Shown here piece by piece: positions 17,027 to 26,012 of a stretch of DNA of 64,000 nucleotides. The notes beneath the pieces were generated by a model, which did not search any database, was not told the origin of the DNA, and saw only the letters and a program-made list of their open reading frames with translations. This DNA is from Flavobacterium sp. W4I14 (GTDB taxonomy: Bacteria; Bacteroidota; Bacteroidia; Sphingobacteriales; Sphingobacteriaceae): NCBI GenBank assembly GCA_030817875.1, contig JAUSZU010000001.1, forward strand, positions 6,324,001 to 6,388,000. The letters run 5' to 3'. Made by a program: the position numbers and the translations under genes. Each line of letters begins with the position of its first letter. The first letter of the stretch is position 1.

Positions 17027-18425
17027 TCTCGAAATAACCGCCCTGGGATGAACCGTTGCTATTTACAATCAGGGCTTTACTTCTTAAGTTTTCCGGTAAG
17101 TTATCAGCCTTGATCGAGATATTGAAACCGATATGCAGTGGCGTGTACTTATTATGAATCTGATGTACAGCCGACCAGGCATTTCCCGTTGGTTTAGGCA
17201 ACTTTTTATAGGTGAAATTTAAATCGCTGTACAATGTTCCGAGTGGGAAAACCACTTTAATATCATCGGTATTAAATTCATTCACCTTATTATACGGATA
17301 AATTATTCCGGCGGGAATAACTGGTGCAGCAATAGGTGCAATACCTGCATTTACGGTAAAGGGCAGAACAGACGAGTTTCCTTTCGAATCGGTTATGATG
17401 TAGCGCAGCTGGTGTGAAGCACCGTCATTGAAATTAATCCTACCACTGTTTACCAAACCGCTATAAATTTTTAAAGGGTTACCAGGTTCGACAAAACTTT
17501 TCTGAATACTTCTTTTGGTATTTAAATAAGTCGGGTAATCGATGTGCGAATTGATGGCCTTACTATCTTCAAACGCAAAGCGTTCAAGGGCAGAAGTATA
17601 TATTTTCTTCCCGTCAACCTCCAGTTGGATCGAATATACTCCGTTGGTGCCCGATAAACCATTATGCCGATCGGTTACAACGATGCCAAAGCCAACCTCA
17701 CCGGTTAAGCTGATGGGGGCAGTGGTTTTATAATTGCCATTTGCTCCACTAATGCCGATGGCTTGTTTGGGTGTGTTTTCATTAAAGGTTTTGCCATTTA
17801 AACGGTATGCATACAAACCATGAATAACAGGCGGAATGTTATCGGGTATGATGATTCCGAAAAATTGGGGGTTTATGGTTTCTTCTGTTTTGGTATCTCT
17901 GATTTCGAAATGCAGATGAGGACCGCCCGAACTACCTCGGTTACCAGACCAGGCAATAATCTCTCCTTTATGTACGGGAATTAATGTGGCATCGGGAAAC
18001 TCATCAATCTCAAATGATTTTTTCTCGTATTCAAGGTTTTTAACAATGGTTGCAATTTTGGGAGCAAACCGTTGAAGGTGGCCATATACAGTAGTGAAAC
18101 CATTAGGGTGATTGATGTACAGTGCCTGTCCGAAACCACTGTTCTGCACCCTTAACCTAGAAATATATCCATCTGCAACGGCATAAACAGGATAACCTTC
18201 GCGTTGGTTGGTCCTGAAATCAATTCCGGAATGAAAGTGATTGCCGCGGATTTCGCCAAAAGAACCTGCAAGGGCAGGAGGACTAATATCCAAAGGTTGT
18301 CTGAAATCTGTAATCGGGTATTTATTCGTACTATAAATCTGTTGCGCCTGAACAAAAGTTGAAACAAATAAAAGGCAGATCGAAACTAAAAATTTTAAGT
18401 TGTACTGGATCGGGTTTTTAATCAT
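16971..18425 (-). CDS. M23 family metallopeptidase, frameshifted near the 3' end
   Basis: A secreted peptidoglycan hydrolase of the LytM/M23 family. The signal peptide ends in FVQAQ. The zinc site is His65/Asp69 in HFHSGIDF and His172 in GPHLHFE, with His170 close by. GEIAWSGNRGSSGG precedes the last motif. The catalytic domain (60-180) is followed by beta-rich domains. The frame ends early, after PKKLRQFLYRY, because of a 7-base poly-A (minus strand); the rest of the protein continues in another frame at 16691-17026. The catalytic part is intact. It lies 3 bases downstream of an FAA hydrolase gene. Confidence 0.85.
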   Translation of the reverse strand: MIKNPIQYNLKFLVSICLLFVSTFVQAQQIYSTNKYPITDFRQPLDISPPALAGSFGEIRGNHFHSGIDFRTNQREGYPVYAVADGYISRLRVQNSGFGQALYINHPNGFTTVYGHLQRFAPKIATIVKNLEYEKKSFEIDEFPDATLIPVHKGEIIAWSGNRGSSGGPHLHFEIRDTKTEETINPQFFGIIIPDNIPPVIHGLYAYRLNGKTFNENTPKQAIGISGANGNYKTTAPISLTGEVGFGIVVTDRHNGLSGTNGVYSIQLEVDGKKIYTSALERFAFEDSKAINSHIDYPTYLNTKRSIQKSFVEPGNPLKIYSGLVNSGRINFNDGASHQLRYIITDSKGNSSVLPFTVNAGIAPIAAPVIPAGIIYPYNKVNEFNTDDIKVVFPLGTLYSDLNFTYKKLPKPTGNAWSAVHQIHNKYTPLHIGFNISIKADNLPENLRSKALIVNSNGSSQGGYFENGYVKATPKKLRQFLYRY

Positions 18426-18428
18426 TCG

Positions 18429-19040
18429 TTACTTTACATCAAAATTTAAAAGTTGCTTTCCTTCTAACCAGGCTTCCAATCTATCGCCTTTATTTATTTT
18501 TCCGACGCCCTGCGGTGTTCCGGTAAAAATTAAATCGCCTTTTTTTAAAGTAATATATTGAGAAACAAAGCTGATTATCTTCTCGAACGAGAATAATAAA
18601 TCTTTAGTATGGCCTACCTGGCGGCTTTCTCCATTTACCTTCAACTCAAAATTTAAGTTATAAAGATCCTCAAAATCACTTTTAGGATGAAAGATACTGA
18701 TGGGTGCCGAGTTATCAAAAGCTTTGGCAAGTTCCCAGGGCAATCCTTTTTCTTTATGTTTGCTCTGGATATCACGGGCGGTAAAATCGATGCCTAATCC
18801 CACTTCGTCATAATAATTAGCAGCGAATTTTTCTGCGATGTGTTTTCCTTCTTTGCAGATTTTCAATACCACTTCTAATTCGTAATGTACATCATCAGAA
18901 AAATCAGGCAGGTAAAAAGGCTTATTGTCTTTTAAAACAGCTGTATCAGGTTTCAGAAAAATTACGGGTGTGGTTGGAACCGGATTGTTCAGTTCTTTTG
19001 CATGTTCGGCATAATTTCGGCCAATGGCGATGATTTTCAT
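18429..19040 (-). CDS. fumarylacetoacetate hydrolase family protein
   Basis: 203 residues, FAHD1-like in size. Conserved parts are KIIAIGRNYAEHAKELNN, PVIFLKPDTAVL, the metal-binding YELEVVLKI (Glu residues) and the VGLGIDFTARDIQSKHKEKGLPWELAKAFDNSAP stretch with its metal Asp. GDLIFTGTPQGVG is the family signature near the end. Members act as acylpyruvase, oxaloacetate decarboxylase or in aromatic degradation; which reaction this one does is unclear. It lies just upstream of the M23 peptidase, 3 bases apart, so they probably share a transcript. Confidence 0.92.
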   Translation of the reverse strand: MKIIAIGRNYAEHAKELNNPVPTTPVIFLKPDTAVLKDNKPFYLPDFSDDVHYELEVVLKICKEGKHIAEKFAANYYDEVGLGIDFTARDIQSKHKEKGLPWELAKAFDNSAPISIFHPKSDFEDLYNLNFELKVNGESRQVGHTKDLLFSFEKIISFVSQYITLKKGDLIFTGTPQGVGKINKGDRLEAWLEGKQLLNFDVK

Positions 19041-19115
19041 TCTTAAGACTATGAAATATGATAAAATAGATGCGAATTAAATCCACATCATTCAAAAATA
19101 GAAAAGAAAATGGTG

Positions 19116-19646
19116 TTATAAAACTGAGATCCGTTTTACCTGGCTTTCAGAACCGGCAATAACCCTTAAAAAGTAAATACCTGGATTAATCCTGTTTGGA
19201 ATAACGAAGCTTTTGGTCTGCTCGCCAGCATTTAAGCGTTCATTTGAAAGTGTTGCCACTTCATTTCCCAATAAATCGATGATTTTGATCGTAGTCTGTG
19301 TGCCATCTTTTCCGATAGATAAGATAATATTTAATTGATCTTCTACAGGATTCGGATATATTTTTACGATGGTTAACAATTTATCTTTTGCTACAACCGT
19401 TGTATTTTTTGGAGTTGTGGAGTAAGTATTGAACATTCCAGAGCCACCAACTGTCATATAAAGTGGTTTGTAAGGCGTAATGTTGGCTTTAATTTCAGGA
19501 ATTCTGCTTACTTTTTTTGTTCTGTTTTTTAAGCTAATACGAATACTATCAGCTTGTTGCGCCCAAGAATTTACGCCGCACAGTAAGACAATGCACAATG
19601 TGCATGCAAGTTTTGTGAGGAACGTTATCTTAGCGTAGAGTTTCAT
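19116..19646 (-). CDS. T9SS-sorted small protein
   Basis: From the ATG at 19646 (the frame reaches a TTG at 19649) it has 176 residues. The signal peptide (KLACTLCIVLLCGVNSWAQQ) is at 14-33. The last ~75 residues form a type A sorting domain of the T9SS: VKIYPNPVEDQLNI, then IKIIDLLGNEVAT and NPGIYFLRVIAG. Such domains direct cargo across the outer membrane through the T9SS and are usually removed. The middle ~65 residues are short and have no known domain, so this is a minimal carrier protein. Confidence 0.85.
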   Translation of the reverse strand: MKLYAKITFLTKLACTLCIVLLCGVNSWAQQADSIRISLKNRTKKVSRIPEIKANITPYKPLYMTVGGSGMFNTYSTTPKNTTVVAKDKLLTIVKIYPNPVEDQLNIILSIGKDGTQTTIKIIDLLGNEVATLSNERLNAGEQTKSFVIPNRINPGIYFLRVIAGSESQVKRISVL

Positions 19647-19659
19647 CAAATTGGTATAG

Positions 19660-19667
19660 CAAATGTA
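19660..19667 (-). promoter_or_regulatory. -7 promoter motif TACATTTG of the T9SS-sorted gene
   Basis: Exact TAnnTTTG on the minus strand, 13 bases upstream of the ATG at 19646. Confidence 0.45.
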
Positions 19668-19773
19668 TTAATTTAAAACAAAGAAATTAAACATTTTGTT
19701 TAAAACCCATAATTTAACACAATTTAACAATAAAATTTAAATTTCATAGTGTTAAAAATACACAATAATTTGG

Positions 19774-19804
19774 TTGTTAAATTGTTATAGTTAGTTTACT
19801 TTTG
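19774..19804 (+). promoter_or_regulatory. promoter of kup (TTG - 20 bases - TACTTTTG)
   Basis: TTG at 19774-19776 and exact TAnnTTTG at 19797-19804, with spacing 20, close to the Bacteroidota consensus. It ends 22 bases before the GTG start codon. Confidence 0.6.
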
Positions 19805-19826
19805 CCGCACTAAAATAATCAACGAA

Positions 19827-21785
19827 GTGTCAAATCATAAAAATGTCAACGCGTTAACCGCCGGCGGGGTTCTAATTAGTTTAGGAATTGTGTTCGGTGA
19901 CATTGGTACATCTCCATTATATACCCTAAATGCAATTTTTACAACGATTTTAGGCGGTAAACAGGATATTAATCCCACAAATGTTCTTGGTGTATTATCC
20001 TGCATTATATGGACCCTAACACTACAAACTACCATTAAATATGTTATTATAACCCTAAGGGCCGACAATAAAGGTGAGGGTGGTATTTTCTCTTTATTTT
20101 CATTGGTTCGGAAAAAGGCGAAGTGGTTGGTGGTTCCGGCTGTAGTAGGAGGTTGTGCCTTACTGGCCGATGGAATTATTACACCAAGTATTACCGTTAC
20201 CTCAGCAATTGAAGGTTTAACCAGTAAGTTCGATGTGCCGGTTATCCCCATTGTATTAAGCATTTTAACGGTTCTGTTTATTATTCAGCAGTTTGGAACC
20301 AATTTGGTTGGAAAGCTTTTTGGGCCAGTAATGTTTGTTTGGTTTGCTGTTTTGGGTGTATTGGGTATGTCTTTTATTGTTAAAGATTTCTCTATCTTAA
20401 AGGCATTTAACCCTTATTATGCCATTCATTTACTGGTTACCAATAAACTAGCGTTTTTAATTCTGGGTGGTGTGTTTTTGTGTACAACAGGGGCTGAGGC
20501 CTTATATTCTGACTTAGGTCACTGCGGTAGAAATAACATCAGAACAAGTTGGATTTTCGTGAAATTAACCCTTATTCTAAATTATTTGGGGCAAGGCGTT
20601 TGGATTTTGCAGAACAGCGGAAGCTATGTTCCAGGTGCAAAAATGAACCCATTTTTCCAGATCGTTCCTGATCAGTTTCAAATTCCGATGGTGATACTAG
20701 CCACTATGGCGGCAGTAATTGCCAGTCAGGCTTTAATTAGTGGATCTTTTACCTTAATTGCTGAAGCAGTACGTTTAAACCTTTGGCCTAAAATTAAAAT
20801 TGTTTACCCATCGGTTTCTAAAGGCCAGTTATACGTTCCCTCTATTAACTGGATGTTATGGATTGGTTGCTGTGGTATTGTGCTGTTGTTTCAAAAGGCA
20901 GAGAAAATGGATGCGGCCTATGGTTTATCGATCACCATAGCCATGTTAATGACCACCATTCTGGTTAGTTTTTATTTGAGAAGTAGACGTTTCCCGAAAT
21001 ATTTAGTTGCGATATTCTTTTTTACCTATGTAATTATTGAAGGAACATTCTTGATCAGTAATTTAACCAAATTCTTACATGGAGGTTGGGTGACCGTATT
21101 AATTGGTTCGTTATTGTTTACAGTGATGTGGAGTTGGTTTGTAGCCCGAAAAATCAAAAACCGCTTTGTTAAATATGTCGAAATTGAGGATTATTATGAG
21201 ATTTTAACTGAACTGAGCGGAGATGAATCGGTTCCGAAATACTCTTCTCAGCTGGTTTATTTAACCAGTGCGAACTTTAAAACGGAGATTGAATCAAAAA
21301 TTATCTATTCCATTATACAAAAGGAACCAAAACGTGCTGACGTGTACTGGTTGGTACATGTTGATGTAATGGACGAGCCTTATACCTTAGATTATAAAGT
21401 TGAATTCCTGATCCCGGGAAAACTGATCAGGATTGATTTTAGATTAGGTTTCAGGATTGAGCAACGTGTAAACTTATTGTATCGTAAAGTGGTTGAAGAG
21501 CTGGTCAAGAATGGAGAAATCGATATTACCAGTCAGTACACTTCGTTAAACAAGCATAAAATTGCTGGCGACTTCAGGTTTGTTCTTTTAGAAAAACATT
21601 TATCTAAGTTTACCAAGTTAAGTTTCTATGAAAGACAGATTATGGATTATTACTTTATCCTTAAAAAATTAAGTTTATCAGAAGAGCGGAGTTTTGGCCT
21701 GGATAGCAGTTATGTTGATGTAGAGAAAGTTCCATTGATTTTCGTTACACCAGATGATATTGAATTGAACAGATTACCGGTTTAA
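19827..21785 (+). CDS. kup: Kup-family potassium uptake transporter
   Basis: 652 residues, family length. A hydrophobic part of ~430 residues with about 12 membrane segments opens with ALTAGGVLISLGIVFGDIGTSPLYTL, the KUP signature. TTGAEALYSDLGHCGR and SQALISGSFTLIAEAVRLNL are further conserved stretches. A cytoplasmic C-terminal part of ~200 residues follows. It moves K+ into the cell, probably with H+. The start is GTG at 19827, which gives the correct N-terminus just after a good promoter; the nearby ATG at 19843 is out of frame. Confidence 0.95.
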   Translation: MSNHKNVNALTAGGVLISLGIVFGDIGTSPLYTLNAIFTTILGGKQDINPTNVLGVLSCIIWTLTLQTTIKYVIITLRADNKGEGGIFSLFSLVRKKAKWLVVPAVVGGCALLADGIITPSITVTSAIEGLTSKFDVPVIPIVLSILTVLFIIQQFGTNLVGKLFGPVMFVWFAVLGVLGMSFIVKDFSILKAFNPYYAIHLLVTNKLAFLILGGVFLCTTGAEALYSDLGHCGRNNIRTSWIFVKLTLILNYLGQGVWILQNSGSYVPGAKMNPFFQIVPDQFQIPMVILATMAAVIASQALISGSFTLIAEAVRLNLWPKIKIVYPSVSKGQLYVPSINWMLWIGCCGIVLLFQKAEKMDAAYGLSITIAMLMTTILVSFYLRSRRFPKYLVAIFFFTYVIIEGTFLISNLTKFLHGGWVTVLIGSLLFTVMWSWFVARKIKNRFVKYVEIEDYYEILTELSGDESVPKYSSQLVYLTSANFKTEIESKIIYSIIQKEPKRADVYWLVHVDVMDEPYTLDYKVEFLIPGKLIRIDFRLGFRIEQRVNLLYRKVVEELVKNGEIDITSQYTSLNKHKIAGDFRFVLLEKHLSKFTKLSFYERQIMDYYFILKKLSLSEERSFGLDSSYVDVEKVPLIFVTPDDIELNRLPV

Positions 21786-21788
21786 TTG

Positions 21789-21941
21789 ATGAGAACTGCG
21801 ATTTTAATAGTGGGAGTAAGTTTATTTATGGCTGGACCCATAGCTAAACTATACCATTTAGATCATGCCAATAATTATATGATTGCATCTGGATTAGGGC
21901 TGGTGATGATTACTGCCCTGGCCTTTATAAAGAAGAAATAA
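21789..21941 (+). CDS. small two-helix membrane protein
   Basis: A 50-residue protein beginning 3 bases after the kup stop codon. It has two hydrophobic helices: AILIVGVSLFMAGPIA and YMIASGLGLVMITALAFI, separated by KLYHLDHAN, and ends in KKK. It is too short for ordinary gene finders. Two-helix proteins of about this length with a similar HxDxAN linker occur in Bacteroidota, but I cannot name this one. Position suggests co-transcription with kup, before the terminator at 21946. Confidence 0.55.
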   Translation: MRTAILIVGVSLFMAGPIAKLYHLDHANNYMIASGLGLVMITALAFIKKK

Positions 21942-21945
21942 ATTG

Positions 21946-21978
21946 AATCCTCTTTCTGTAAAAGAAAGGGGATTTTTT
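21946..21978 (+). terminator. hairpin terminator after kup and the small protein
   Basis: AATCCTCTTTC pairs with GAAAGGGGATT (one wobble) around a TGTAAAA loop, followed by TTTTTT. It lies 4 bases after the small gene and may also serve the convergent RAYT gene. Confidence 0.75.
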
Positions 21979-21981
21979 ATT

Positions 21982-22548
21982 TTATAGATGGAATTTGTCT
22001 TCGTCCCACTTACTGGGATTATTTATAATATAGTTCGAGATGTTATTGTATGCTCTTTCATCGCGGATAATGTGTTCATAGTAGTTCCTTTGCCATAGCT
22101 TTCCCATTATTTTATCGTGCGATTTGAATAGTTGTAGGCACGCATTAGAAACAATTGATTTATATGCGCCAACAATGTCGGAAATTGTCGGGGCGACCCT
22201 TGCGGTCGCCCGGTTTAATTCATCTTCTTCTTGGGCGACCGCAAGGGTCGCCTCGACAGCAGTAGAAAAAGAAGAAATATCTGAGAATACCATTATGCCG
22301 TGCACATGATTCGGCATAACCTGAAAAACATCAAGTTCGAAATTAGAAAATCTATCCGCTAAATTAATCCATTCGTTATAAGCGATAGTTCCAGATTGAT
22401 TTAAGATCATTTTATTGTCTGAAACCTTTCCAAATCTATGAAGCCTATCTTCACAGCAGATCGTGATGAAATAAGCTCCTGCTTTTGCATAATCGTAACC
22501 CCTTAACCTGATCGATCTTCGATGATGTATCAAAGGATTATATTTCAT
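21982..22548 (-). CDS. REP-associated tyrosine transposase (RAYT), Y1/HUH family
   Basis: 188 residues. The HUH motif is HVH (81-83) in MPNHVHGI, and the catalytic Tyr is probably one of the pair at 156-157 in WQRNYYEHIIRDE. RRSIRLRGYDYAKAGAYFITIC at the start is typical of this single-copy transposase family, which is thought to move REP/REPIN sequences. Residues 98-121 (ATLAVAQEE...ATARVAPT) do not belong to the fold. They are the translation of an inverted REP pair lying inside the gene. The gene begins 6 bases after the upstream permease stop, so translation may be coupled. Confidence 0.88.
   Translation of the reverse strand: MKYNPLIHHRRSIRLRGYDYAKAGAYFITICCEDRLHRFGKVSDNKMILNQSGTIAYNEWINLADRFSNFELDVFQVMPNHVHGIMVFSDISSFSTAVEATLAVAQEEDELNRATARVAPTISDIVGAYKSIVSNACLQLFKSHDKIMGKLWQRNYYEHIIRDERAYNNISNYIINNPSKWDEDKFHL
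22187..22257. repeat. inverted REP pair (REPIN) inside the RAYT gene
   Basis: Two 25-base arms, 22187-22211 and 22233-22257, match as inverted repeats at 24 of 25 positions around a 21-base loop. Each arm is itself a hairpin: GGCGACC, CTTGC loop, GGTCGCC. This two-REP form is the definition of a REPIN. The frame stays open through it on both strands. Confidence 0.85.
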
Positions 22549-22554
22549 TTATAA

Positions 22555-24504
22555 TTAACTTTCAATTTTTGCCAGTTTACTATGCCTGTAACCATAGGCA
22601 AAATAAACCACCAGGCCAATCACCAGCCAGATGCCGAAACCGATCCAATTGGAAATGCCAAGTTCGCACATCATGTATAAACAGCTGATCAATCCTAAAA
22701 CCGGAATTAACGATAAGTTTTTGGTGATGCAATAGTAGGTGATGACCACACAGATGATCAGGAAAATCCACATTGGGATTTTGTGTTTAAACAACCCCCA
22801 ACCGCTTTCGTATTTTTTTTCTACAGGTATCTTTGAGGCTGAAATGAACTGTTCGTAACGATCGGCTGGTAATGCACTTAAATAAGATTCTGCATCTACT
22901 TTTTCGGCCAATACAATTTGTGGCGCAGCATTTTTTACAATTTCCTCTTTAACAATTTTAAGTTCATCGCCACTTAGAGAAGTAACAAAAGTTACCGTTT
23001 GGATTGTTTTAGGGGAATTGAAAAAGAAAGCTTTGGTTTCTTTGCCATATTTTGTGAATGCGAAAATTATAGTCGCAATTAAAACAATAGGTACAATAAA
23101 CTTACTGTTTACATAAGGTATCTTGAATTTTCCACGCTGTACATCAGGCCTGTTCTGTAATACTAAAACCCCTGCGCAAACCAGTACGAAAGCGAAAAGT
23201 GTCCCGATAGAACAGAGATCAGTAACGATAGTAAGATTCATAAACAACGATGGTACAGCCACTACAAAGCCTACCACAATGGTTGCAAACGAAGGTGTTT
23301 TGTATTTAGGGTGAATTTTCGAAAAAGATTTTGGCAATAAGCCATCTCTGCTCATGCTCATCCAGATACGTGGTTGTCCCATTTGGAAAACCAAAAGTAC
23401 ACTGGCCATGGCAAATACAGCACTTACGGCAATAATGCCGCTCATTAATTTTAAGTTAATCTGATCAAAAACGAATGCCAATGGATCGCCAACAGCTAAA
23501 GTATCTGATTTAACTATACCGGTTAAAACCAGCGCAATAGCCACATAAAGGATGGTACAGATAATAATCGCCCACATCATTCCGCGGGGTAAATCACGCT
23601 GTGGGTTTTTACATTCTTCGGCAGTGGTAGAAATGGCATCGAAACCGATATAAGCAAAAAATACTGCCGAAACGCCCTTTAAAACTCCAGAAACACCATT
23701 CGGAGCAAATGGATCCCAGTTTTTGGTATCAACATAAAATATACCCACCGCTAATACCAAAAGAATTACTGCAAGTTTAACCACTACCATCGCGTTGCTG
23801 GCATTCCGGCTTTCTTTCATCCCACGGTAAATTAACCAGGTAATTAAAATAATAATGCCCAGGGCAGGGATATCTGCAACGAGGTGAAAACTACCGATTG
23901 TTGGAGCGGTAAGCCATGCATTATTGGCCAAGGCTGTAGCCGAATCTAAATCTGCCAGGTTTTTGCCAGCCGCCAGAAGCGCTTCCGCATGTTTATGTCC
24001 GTTATAAGCACTTAAATAGTCCATGGTCATCCAATCGGGTACATGGATGCCCTCTATGCCCAGGGGAGGAATTTTGATGGTAGAGAGTAGGCCTGTAAAG
24101 TAATCAGACCAGGATATGGCTACCGTAATATTACCGATAGAATATTCCATAATGAGCGACCATCCGATAATCCAGGCCACCAGTTCGCCGAAAGCTACAT
24201 AAGAATAGGTATAAGCGCTGCCAGAAACAGGTACCATTGAAGCAAACTCTGCATAAGCAAAGGCCGCAAAACTACAGGCTACTGCTGTAAAAATAAATAA
24301 AAAAATTACCGCCGGACCACCATCTGCACTGGCCTTGCCAATCGTACTAAAAATTCCTGCTCCAATAATCGCTGCAATTCCGAAAGCTGTTAAATCGCGT
24401 ACTCCAAGTGTTTTATGTAATGTATTTTCATGGTCGCCATAGCCTTTTGCCGCATCTTGTAATATCTTGGAAATAGATTTTTTTCTGAATAGCTTTTCGA
24501 ACAT
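22555..24504 (-). CDS. APC-family amino acid permease with extra soluble segment
   Basis: 649 residues, longer than the usual ~480. The core has about 12 membrane segments and the N-terminal signature FGIAAIIGAGIFSTIG. EFASMVPVSGSAYTYSYV and FFAYIGFDAISTTAEECKNP are typical of cationic amino acid permeases. An extra hydrophilic segment lies between the last core segments at about 485-572 (LSGDELKIVKEEIVKN; LPADRYEQFISASK), and another short one at 150-205. Residues 570-645 hold the last membrane segments. The gene at 56781 is a 485-residue paralogue without the insert. RAYT follows 6 bases downstream. Confidence 0.88.
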   Translation of the reverse strand: MFEKLFRKKSISKILQDAAKGYGDHENTLHKTLGVRDLTAFGIAAIIGAGIFSTIGKASADGGPAVIFLFIFTAVACSFAAFAYAEFASMVPVSGSAYTYSYVAFGELVAWIIGWSLIMEYSIGNITVAISWSDYFTGLLSTIKIPPLGIEGIHVPDWMTMDYLSAYNGHKHAEALLAAGKNLADLDSATALANNAWLTAPTIGSFHLVADIPALGIIILITWLIYRGMKESRNASNAMVVVKLAVILLVLAVGIFYVDTKNWDPFAPNGVSGVLKGVSAVFFAYIGFDAISTTAEECKNPQRDLPRGMMWAIIICTILYVAIALVLTGIVKSDTLAVGDPLAFVFDQINLKLMSGIIAVSAVFAMASVLLVFQMGQPRIWMSMSRDGLLPKSFSKIHPKYKTPSFATIVVGFVVAVPSLFMNLTIVTDLCSIGTLFAFVLVCAGVLVLQNRPDVQRGKFKIPYVNSKFIVPIVLIATIIFAFTKYGKETKAFFFNSPKTIQTVTFVTSLSGDELKIVKEEIVKNAAPQIVLAEKVDAESYLSALPADRYEQFISASKIPVEKKYESGWGLFKHKIPMWIFLIICVVITYYCITKNLSLIPVLGLISCLYMMCELGISNWIGFGIWLVIGLVVYFAYGYRHSKLAKIES

Positions 24505-24794
24505 CTTTTGTTTGCTTGTTTCCTCAAACTTATAAAAAGTTTGGTTAAAAACGTTTAAAGCAGGATATAATTTTCAATACACATGCTTTAGTAGGAAAAA
24601 TGCCACCTAAAAGAATGGAGTTTATTAGATTAAAGTAAAAAATTGTAATTATTTGGCTTGAATAATCCTTTGTTTGATTCGCATAATTTTAGAATAAATG
24701 AAACAGTTAATTTTGTTGTCAATAATCAGCAATGCAAATAAAATGATATATGTCTTGTTTGATTGGAATATTTATATACCGTTACAGTACCAAT

Positions 24795-26012
24795 ATGAAT
24801 GCAGATATAGCACAAATAAAATACATTAAAGAACGTCACCAGGGTTTGGCTACTTTACTTGCCTTTGCCTTAATTCCCTTGTCAGGTTTTGCTACCGATA
24901 TTTATATCCCCTCATTACCTACCATGGCTGGCGAAATGCAGGTGAGCAATGTTCAGGTTCAGCTTACACTCAGCATTTTTCTAATTAGTTATGGGGTTGC
25001 GCAACTTTTTATCGGTAGTGTGCTCGATAGTTTTGGAAGATATAAAATCTGTTTATACGCATTATTAATTTTCGCTGCAGCAAGTATCATCATTGCAACT
25101 ACCCATAACATTTACCTTATTTATTTAATGCGCATTGTCCATGGTCTTACTGTAGGTGCAATTGTAGTGGCCAAACGAGCTTACTTTGTCGATCTTTTTG
25201 AAGGCGATCAGCTAAAACACTACCTGAGTTTGTTTTCCATCATCTGGTCTACCGGACCGATTGTAGCACCTTTTATTGGTGGTTACCTGCAAACAGTATT
25301 TGGCTGGGAATCTAATTTCTATTTCCTGGCTGGTTTTGCACTTGTTTTTGCAGTACTGGAGTTGTTGTTCAGTGGCGAAACACTAAAGCATTTTACCGAT
25401 TTTCAACTGAAAAAAATCACCGGCATTTATATCGAAATGATTAAAACAACAAGCTTTACCTTAGGTATCGTGATGTTGGGTTTAGCTTATTGTATGGTGA
25501 TGGTTTACAACATGACCGGTCCGTTTATTATTGAGCACCATTTTAAATTTTCTCCGGTTATTGCGGGTTATAGTTCCCTGTTTTTAGGTTTCGCCTGGAT
25601 GGTAGGGGGCTTTATTGGCAAGGCCACCATTAACAGGCCTTTCTTTAAACGATTAATGATCAACTCGCTGTTTCAGGTTGCATTTGTAGTCCTGATGATT
25701 GTAAGCTTAAATTTTGTTTCTAGCCTCTGGTCGTTAATTTTCTTTGCTTTTTTAATCCATGTAGGAGCAGGCTTCACCTTTAATAATTACTTTACTTTCT
25801 GTCTGAGCAAATTCCCGAAAAATGCTGGAATTGCAGGTGGCTTAACAGGAGGGATTACCTATGTTATTGTTTCTTTTTTGAGTTATGGTATCGTAAACCT
25901 AATTCCTGCTAAAGATGAACGCAACCTCAGTTACAGTTATCTCATTATGATCCTGATCTCGGTTCTGGTGATGTTTGTGATTATCAAGATTAGGAAAAAG
26001 GATGAAGTCTAG
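24795..26012 (+). CDS. MFS transporter, Bcr/CflA drug-resistance type
   Basis: From ATG 24795 (MNADIAQIKYIK) it has 405 residues; the frame extends 45 bases upstream but those residues are unconvincing. Twelve membrane segments. The stretch PLSGFATDIYIPSLPTM at the first helix is the Bcr/CflA signature and is followed by GVAQLFIGSVLDSFGRYK (motif A). It is probably a proton-driven exporter of a drug or metabolite in the inner membrane. It is transcribed divergently from the permease at 22555-24504, and ~290 bases separate them. Confidence 0.85.
   Translation: MNADIAQIKYIKERHQGLATLLAFALIPLSGFATDIYIPSLPTMAGEMQVSNVQVQLTLSIFLISYGVAQLFIGSVLDSFGRYKICLYALLIFAAASIIIATTHNIYLIYLMRIVHGLTVGAIVVAKRAYFVDLFEGDQLKHYLSLFSIIWSTGPIVAPFIGGYLQTVFGWESNFYFLAGFALVFAVLELLFSGETLKHFTDFQLKKITGIYIEMIKTTSFTLGIVMLGLAYCMVMVYNMTGPFIIEHHFKFSPVIAGYSSLFLGFAWMVGGFIGKATINRPFFKRLMINSLFQVAFVVLMIVSLNFVSSLWSLIFFAFLIHVGAGFTFNNYFTFCLSKFPKNAGIAGGLTGGITYVIVSFLSYGIVNLIPAKDERNLSYSYLIMILISVLVMFVIIKIRKKDEV

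Noticed and set aside
22124..22309. antisense frame within RAYT
   Set aside because: It is open only because the REP arms are palindromic and read similarly on both strands.
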